Program-made: the position numbers and the translations under genes
From: Cyanobacteriota bacterium
GTDB taxonomy: Bacteria; Cyanobacteriota; Vampirovibrionia; Vampirovibrionales; Vampirovibrionaceae
DNA length: 64,000 bases
Reading direction: 5' to 3'
NCBI GenBank assembly: GCA_019751815.1
Contig: JAIEMW010000004.1
Span: 415,933 to 479,932 of the forward strand
The notes under the pieces: model-generated
What the model was told of the DNA's origin: nothing
The model's input: the letters and a program-made list of their open reading frames with translations, nothing else
The model's database searches: none
Shown: positions 59,385 to 64,000 of the stretch, piece after piece
Layout of the letters: the number at the start of each line of letters is the position of its first letter
Numbering within the stretch: position 1 is the stretch's first letter

Positions 59385-60275
59385 ATGCAAAAACACACCG
59401 ATCGCCTTAAACACGTCACCCTGGTCCACAACACGACCACGGATCCCGAGCATCGCTACCGGGATAAAGCAGCCCGTTTTCTCAATGATGCCGGGATTCA
59501 AACCGATTCAGTCCCTGTCGCGGGTCGCGAATGCCCAGAATTCTCCCCAGAATTGTCTCAATCCGATATGGTGATTGTGATGGGCGGTGATGGTACCTTC
59601 CTTCGCACGGCGCAGTTCTTCTCTCAGCATCAGGTGCCCCTAGTGGGGGTTAATACCGGGACGTTGGGTTTTTTAACCCGGATTGAGGCCGATAAACTTG
59701 CTATCTTCCTAAAGCTTTTGGTGATGGGAGAGTACGAGCTTGAAGAGCGGATGATGCTCAGTGTGAAAGACTCGAGCTGGTCCGAATCTCGAACCCAACT
59801 GGCCTTGAACGATGTGGTGATTAAAAACGGGAGCCCCAGTCAAATGTGTACTTTGCGGGTATACATTAATGATGACTTACTGGCAATCTATGATGCTGAC
59901 GGGATTGTGCTTTCTACCCCAACGGGTTCAACCGCTTATACTCTCTCTTCTGGCGGGCCGGTTATTTCTCCAGAAGTTGAAGCAATGTCTATCACCCCGA
60001 TTTGCCCGCACAGCCTGTCAGCAAAACCGATTGTGATCCCTGCTGACAAACGACTTCGGGTCGAATCCATGCGCCGCAATAAGAATATTATCTGCGCCGT
60101 AGACGGACAAGATATGGGACCGCTCCAACCAGGGGAGATTTTAACCATTGAACGAGCTCCGCTGCCTCTGAAAATGGTGAATTTTAGACAGGAAGATGAT
60201 GATTTTTATCACCTCCTGAAGAAAAAGCTCCATTGGGCGATGAATCCCCGTTGGAAAACCGAGGCCTCTCACTAA
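59385..60275 (+). CDS. nadK: NAD kinase
   Basis: Makes NADP+ from NAD+. About 296 aa with the GGDGTFLRTA motif, PLVGVNTGTLGFLTR, the NxxD-like LNDVVIKNG segment and VLSTPTGSTAYTLSSGGP. Both the GGDG catalytic Asp and the TGSTAY loop are intact. Followed after 18 nt by recN, an order common in many bacteria. Confidence 0.95.
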   Translation: MQKHTDRLKHVTLVHNTTTDPEHRYRDKAARFLNDAGIQTDSVPVAGRECPEFSPELSQSDMVIVMGGDGTFLRTAQFFSQHQVPLVGVNTGTLGFLTRIEADKLAIFLKLLVMGEYELEERMMLSVKDSSWSESRTQLALNDVVIKNGSPSQMCTLRVYINDDLLAIYDADGIVLSTPTGSTAYTLSSGGPVISPEVEAMSITPICPHSLSAKPIVIPADKRLRVESMRRNKNIICAVDGQDMGPLQPGEILTIERAPLPLKMVNFRQEDDDFYHLLKKKLHWAMNPRWKTEASH

Positions 60276-60293
60276 GTTGAAACGGCTTTCATT

Positions 60294-62018
60294 ATGTTGA
60301 AACATTTATCGATAAAGCATATTGGTATTATTGACGGTCTGTCCCTAGAGGTTCGACCTGGCTTTACGGCGGTTACGGGTGAAACAGGTTCTGGAAAAAG
60401 CTTAATCTTATGGTCGGTTGCACTGGTATTTGGCCTGAAAGCGACCCCACAAGAGGTGATTCAAACAGGGTATACTGATGCCTGCGTGGAACTAGAGTGG
60501 GCAATTGCCGAAGGCATTCGCCCGCAGGTGTCGGCTATTTTGGAGGCTGCTGGTATTTCAGACAGTCCAGAAGAGAGCTTACTTGAAACCAACTTACTCT
60601 TATCCAGGGAATGGCGGGGTCAGCAAAGTCGATACCGAATCAACGGGGTGCCGGTTTCTAAGGATGTGATGGCTCAATTGCAGCCACTGCTTTTAGAAAT
60701 TCAACACCAACACGAGATGATTCAACTTTTCTCCCCTTCAGAACAACGGCAGTATTTGGATCAGCTGAGTCTAGACAGACTGAATCCTCTAAAAAAGAAG
60801 TTAAGTCGTGTGTATCACCAGTGGTGTGAAGCTCAAAGACAATTGGAAACAATAGAAGCCACCCAGCAACAACGCCTGAGAGAGCGCGACTTTATGCAGC
60901 ACCAATTAAATGAGCTGGAGGCCGCGGCTCTCGAGAACCCAGAAGAGGATGTGCTCCTCGAAGCTAAAGCACAGAGGTTTCAGCACTTCGAAGAGCTTTC
61001 TAAACATCTTGGGGGCTGTCTCGACGGTCGTTTACTGGATCATATTGCCAGTATCAAAAAATCACTCAAGGCGGCTGCTGGGCTTGATGCCTCTTTGCAG
61101 CCCTATTTTGCCACCTTTGAAATGATTGAGGCCGAGGCTCAAGAGGCGCAACACGGTTTATCTCGGTATCAAGATCAACTCCCCAGAGATATTGCTCAAC
61201 TGGACGAGCTGATTCACCGCTTAGAAACATTGAAACAGCTTAAACGGAAATACGGTCCCACATTGGCCCGTGTGATAGAGACCCAAACCCAATTGGCACT
61301 CGATTTAGAATCCAGTGCGTATTATGAACAAGATCAACAAACCCTGCTGGCTCATCGAGACTCGCTAGCGGCTGAAATCGCTGGTTTATGTGAACAGATG
61401 ACGCAAGAAAGGCACCTGTGTAAGCAGCGTTTGGAAAAAATGATTCGCCCGCACCTCAAAGACCTGGCCTTGACCCATGCGCGCTTTGAGGTACAAATGA
61501 CAGCCCTGTCGGAATGGAGTGCAGACGGGATGGATGGGATCAGCTTTCAGTTCTCTGCCAACCCAGGAGAACCGCTTCGCCCTTTGAATAAAGCAGCCAG
61601 TGGTGGTGAACTCTCGCGGGTTTTACTGGCAATCAAGGTGGTTTGCCACGGTGAGGATACTGGAAAAACGGTGATTTTTGATGAAGTGGATACCGGCATC
61701 AGCGGTCCCAGCGCGAAATGTTTGGCAGAGAAACTGCAGCAACTCTCTCAGACACATCAAGTGCTGGCTGTGACCCATCAGGCGATTGTGGCGGCGGCTG
61801 CACACAGCCATGTGAATGTTGAGAAAACCACCGAAAAAAATACCAAAAAAGAAGAGAAAGTCCGTGTTCAGGCGGTTTATTTGGAAGAAAAAGAAAAACG
61901 ACTCAGCGTGTTGAGTCGTTTGGCAAGTGGGATAGACACAGTCGATAAAACCATGGTGCCGTTCGTCGAACGGCTGGTTGCCTCTGTAAATAAGCCACAG
62001 AGGGAAAACCAAGGATAA
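60294..62018 (+). CDS. recN: DNA repair protein RecN
   Basis: An SMC-like ATPase for double-strand-break repair, 574 aa. Walker A TGETGSGKSLIL (about 30-41), two long coiled coils (about 160-230 and 295-390), signature ASGGELSRVLLAIK and Walker B KTVIFDEVDTGISG. It ends with a His loop AVTHQAIVAAAAHSHV and a Lys/Glu-rich segment before the closing helix. Co-transcribed with nadK. Confidence 0.95.
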   Translation: MLKHLSIKHIGIIDGLSLEVRPGFTAVTGETGSGKSLILWSVALVFGLKATPQEVIQTGYTDACVELEWAIAEGIRPQVSAILEAAGISDSPEESLLETNLLLSREWRGQQSRYRINGVPVSKDVMAQLQPLLLEIQHQHEMIQLFSPSEQRQYLDQLSLDRLNPLKKKLSRVYHQWCEAQRQLETIEATQQQRLRERDFMQHQLNELEAAALENPEEDVLLEAKAQRFQHFEELSKHLGGCLDGRLLDHIASIKKSLKAAAGLDASLQPYFATFEMIEAEAQEAQHGLSRYQDQLPRDIAQLDELIHRLETLKQLKRKYGPTLARVIETQTQLALDLESSAYYEQDQQTLLAHRDSLAAEIAGLCEQMTQERHLCKQRLEKMIRPHLKDLALTHARFEVQMTALSEWSADGMDGISFQFSANPGEPLRPLNKAASGGELSRVLLAIKVVCHGEDTGKTVIFDEVDTGISGPSAKCLAEKLQQLSQTHQVLAVTHQAIVAAAAHSHVNVEKTTEKNTKKEEKVRVQAVYLEEKEKRLSVLSRLASGIDTVDKTMVPFVERLVASVNKPQRENQG

Positions 62019-62245
62019 ATTTTAGGAGTGATGCAATACTCGACCTCTCTTTAGCATGAAAACCATCATCTAAAGCCTTGTGTCAGGTGCACTCTTTAAA
62101 TTTTTATAAATTTCTTGCCCCAAAAATTAAAGAAAACCCAGAACTGGATCGAAGGGTAATTATAAGGCGCAGAAGACGCGATTTTTTGACGTTTCCAACG
62201 AGGTGTTTCCGTTAATTTTTGGAGTGTGAAAGTCTGTCTAAGACG

Positions 62246-62983
62246 ATGACTAAGGCTGCTTTGTTTTTGGTCCTGGTAATACAACTGCTGTGTGTGCAGT
62301 CTGCCAGTGCCAAAACATTCTTTGATTATTATCAAAACGGGGTGATGGAATACCGTCAAGGATCGTATTCACAAGCCATGTCAGATTTTCAGCAAGCCTT
62401 TTCGCTATCTCCCAGTAACAGCAATGTTCATTATTATCTGGGCCTTCTCAATGACCAATTTAACCGCAATCATGAGGCGGTGGTGCATTATCAATTCGTG
62501 ATGGATCATTGTGATGAGACCCGCCTGGTTGATTACGCAGCCACACGGGTTCGGGATATCCAAAAAACAGCACTTGCAGGCATTTCAAGCCCTGTAAAAA
62601 CGGCTGGTGTCGTTGCACTGAAGCAGTTTTCCAATGCACTGTTGGTGGAAGCCACGATGAATGAAAAGGTGGCGGGAACCTTTATTGTGGATACGGGTGC
62701 GACCTACACGTCTATCTCTCGAGAAATGGCTGATGCGTTGGGGCTGGATCTCACCCACGCTGAGCGCGTGCCGATTACCACGGCCAACGGGCGGATTGAA
62801 GTACCGAAAGTGATGCTGAAAACGCTCAGTGTTAACGGTGTGGAAGCACACAATGTGGAAGTGACGGTTTTGGATCTCAGAAAAGGGGCTAGCTTTTCCG
62901 GTTTGCTCGGACTAAGCTTTATTAAACAGTTTCGCCTGACGATTGACCCTCAACTCGGGCAGCTGATTTTTCAGCCCTTGTAA
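62246..62983 (+). CDS. Secreted TPR/retropepsin-like aspartic protease
   Basis: An exported protein of ~245 aa. A signal peptide (MTKAALFLVLVIQLLCVQSASA) leads to two TPR-like units (about 28-95, FDYYQNGVMEYRQGSYSQAM, FQQAFSLSPSNSNVHYYLG) and a clan AA retropepsin-like domain with the catalytic DTGAT motif (IVDTGATYTSIS) and a later hydrophobic-hydrophobic-Gly segment FSGLLGLSFI. One active-site motif per chain implies a homodimer. An earlier in-frame TTG at 62219 would disrupt the signal peptide. The 227 nt upstream (62019-62245) contain no gene and no clear terminator. Confidence 0.8.
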   Translation: MTKAALFLVLVIQLLCVQSASAKTFFDYYQNGVMEYRQGSYSQAMSDFQQAFSLSPSNSNVHYYLGLLNDQFNRNHEAVVHYQFVMDHCDETRLVDYAATRVRDIQKTALAGISSPVKTAGVVALKQFSNALLVEATMNEKVAGTFIVDTGATYTSISREMADALGLDLTHAERVPITTANGRIEVPKVMLKTLSVNGVEAHNVEVTVLDLRKGASFSGLLGLSFIKQFRLTIDPQLGQLIFQPL

Positions 62984-63003
62984 CGCCATTTGGGATTCGT
63001 ATT

Positions 63004-64000
63004 ATGGTCACAGAATTTCTTCCGGCTCCTGCGAGTCGGTTAAAAAAGCTTCCTACTTACGTTTTTGCTGAATTGGACGAGATGAAAGAGGCCGCCCACA
63101 AGCGTGGTGCCGATCTCATTGAACTCGGGATGGGCAATCCCGATTTGTCCACCCCAAAACCGATTATTGAAGAGATTCAAAAAGCCGTTGCCCGTCCAGA
63201 GAATCATCGCTACCCTCTCTTTAAAGGGAAGCCGGCGTTTAGAGAAGCCGTTGCCGCTTGGATGGACCGACGTTATGGGGTCTCTATTGACCCGGAAACT
63301 GAAGTTCAGGCACTCATTGGCTCTAAAGAGGGTCTTGGACATCTAACCTTTGCTTATATTGAGCCTGGTGACTACAGTCTGGTCCCGTCGCCCTATTACC
63401 CTGTGCATTCCCGTGCCACATGGCTGGCTGGTGGCGAGGTGCTCCATCTCCCGCTCACACCAGAAAATGCTTTTTTGCCGGATTTAGACAGTATTCCCAG
63501 TGAGATTGCCGCCAAAGCCAAGCTGTTTTTTGTCAGTTATCCCAATAATCCGACCACTGCCATTGCACCGCTGTCTTTCTACGAGAAGCTGGTCGATTAC
63601 TGTAAACGCCACAGCATTGTTCTGGTGAGCGACCTGGCCTATGGAGAGATTTGCTTTGAGGGCTACCGTCCCCCCAGTATCTTTAATGTGCCAGGAGCCA
63701 AATCTATAGCGGTAGAATTCCACTCCTTCTCCAAGAGTTTTAATATGGCAGGTTGGCGGGTGGGCTTTGCCGCCGGCAATCCACAAGTGATTAAAACCTT
63801 GTACAGTCTCAAGACCAATCTAGACTACGGGGTTGCTTCCGCTATTCAAGACGGGGCCATCTATGCGCTCAACCATGGAGAAAGCTTCCTAGACGAGATC
63901 AACGCCACGTATCAACAAAGACGAGATGTGGTTATCAACGGCTTTCGCTCTTTGGGTTGGACAGTGGAGCCGACTAAGGGAACGCTCTACGTGTGGCTGC
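63004..64000 (+). CDS. Class I/II aminotransferase, DapL/AlaC type (3' end outside window)
   Basis: A PLP-dependent aminotransferase, open at the right edge with 332 codons visible. It opens MVTEFLPAPASRLKKLPTYV and continues DLIELGMGNPDLSTP, GSKEGLGHL, VPSPYYPVH, SYPNNPTTA (Asn contacting PLP), SDLAYGEICFEG (Asp/Tyr) and the Schiff-base lysine in HSFSKSFNMAGWRVGF. This pattern is shared by LL-diaminopimelate aminotransferase-like and alanine/valine aminotransferases; in the cyanobacterial lineage a DapL-like lysine-pathway role is plausible. It is 20 nt after the retropepsin gene. Confidence 0.9.
   Translation, partial: MVTEFLPAPASRLKKLPTYVFAELDEMKEAAHKRGADLIELGMGNPDLSTPKPIIEEIQKAVARPENHRYPLFKGKPAFREAVAAWMDRRYGVSIDPETEVQALIGSKEGLGHLTFAYIEPGDYSLVPSPYYPVHSRATWLAGGEVLHLPLTPENAFLPDLDSIPSEIAAKAKLFFVSYPNNPTTAIAPLSFYEKLVDYCKRHSIVLVSDLAYGEICFEGYRPPSIFNVPGAKSIAVEFHSFSKSFNMAGWRVGFAAGNPQVIKTLYSLKTNLDYGVASAIQDGAIYALNHGESFLDEINATYQQRRDVVINGFRSLGWTVEPTKGTLYVWL

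Noticed and set aside
61623..62012. 129-aa minus-strand frame opposite recN
   Set aside because: Opposite the ATPase motifs of recN; the Phe-rich run is the complement of a Lys/Glu-rich segment.
62165..62190. Terminator between recN and the retropepsin gene
   Set aside because: The stem is only three base pairs (GCG/CGC) before a T-run, too weak to call.
1..64000. CRISPR arrays, IS elements, prophage or integrated plasmid modules
   Set aside because: No regularly spaced repeats, transposase, integrase or phage structural genes were seen on either strand.

Overview
The window reads as a chromosomal segment of a non-photosynthetic, motile, diderm, LPS-bearing, aerobically respiring member of the cyanobacterial phylum, most like the Vampirovibrionia/Melainabacteria. 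Two genes of the cyanobacterial lineage lie side by side (LdpA-type Fe-S protein and the Ycf45-type AAA/R3H protein). They occur with a flagellar export operon, an Lpt lipopolysaccharide-export operon, kdsA and a cbb3-type terminal oxidase, and there are no photosynthesis genes. Lineage is inferred from gene content only. I see no phage, IS element, CRISPR array or plasmid module; coding density is high and the genes look vertically inherited.

Layout. 1-2113: end of a sensor kinase and its HD-GYP response regulator. 2142-2214: tRNA-Thr(CGU). 2324-5875: ldpA, ycf45-like, tmk. 5880-13415 (minus strand): a CDF/CBS/CorC fusion transporter, a small membrane protein and flhA-flhB-fliR-fliQ-fliP (transcribed fliP first). 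13705-17994 (minus): lptC/A-like, lptB, lptF/G-like and a J-domain protein. 18092-21144: a sulfite-oxidase-fold protein without the molybdenum cysteine and a pair of related secreted proteins. 21173-21616: rpsP. 21715-30479 (minus): one long respiratory locus. 30659-41224: oppD, an S41 protease, a large acidic coiled-coil protein, nagA, queC, a HEAT-repeat protein, a small Cys-rich protein and an FtsH-like protein with an altered zinc motif. 41429-49545: SIS-domain protein, rhodanese, DUF1934, rlmH, DUF1015, hsp20, an orphan DNA methyltransferase, ribF and a YgjP-type peptidase. 49547-53690 (minus): dnaN-recF-dciA and a second S41 protease. 54072-64000: kdsA, dprA, polA, nadK, recN, a TPR/retropepsin-like protein and the start of an aminotransferase.

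The best candidate for an undescribed system is the respiratory locus. It encodes a cbb3 oxidase whose CcoO carries a second c-haem domain, a free-standing CcoP N-terminal segment, a CcoS-like peptide, a dihaem c lipoprotein and a Rieske protein. It also encodes a long cytochrome b that keeps the low-potential (bL) histidines but has lost both high-potential (bH) ligands, and a second cytochrome b with all four histidines fused to two [4Fe-4S] clusters. An MvhD-like Fe-S protein and several tiny membrane proteins complete it. The arrangement suggests a quinol:cytochrome c reductase whose second b-haem pathway has been moved to a separate ferredoxin-bearing cytochrome b, possibly linked to a soluble low-potential partner through the MvhD-like subunit.

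A second theme is apparent leaderless transcription: at least six transcription units have a TANAAT hexamer ending 6-9 nt before the start codon and no Shine-Dalgarno sequence.
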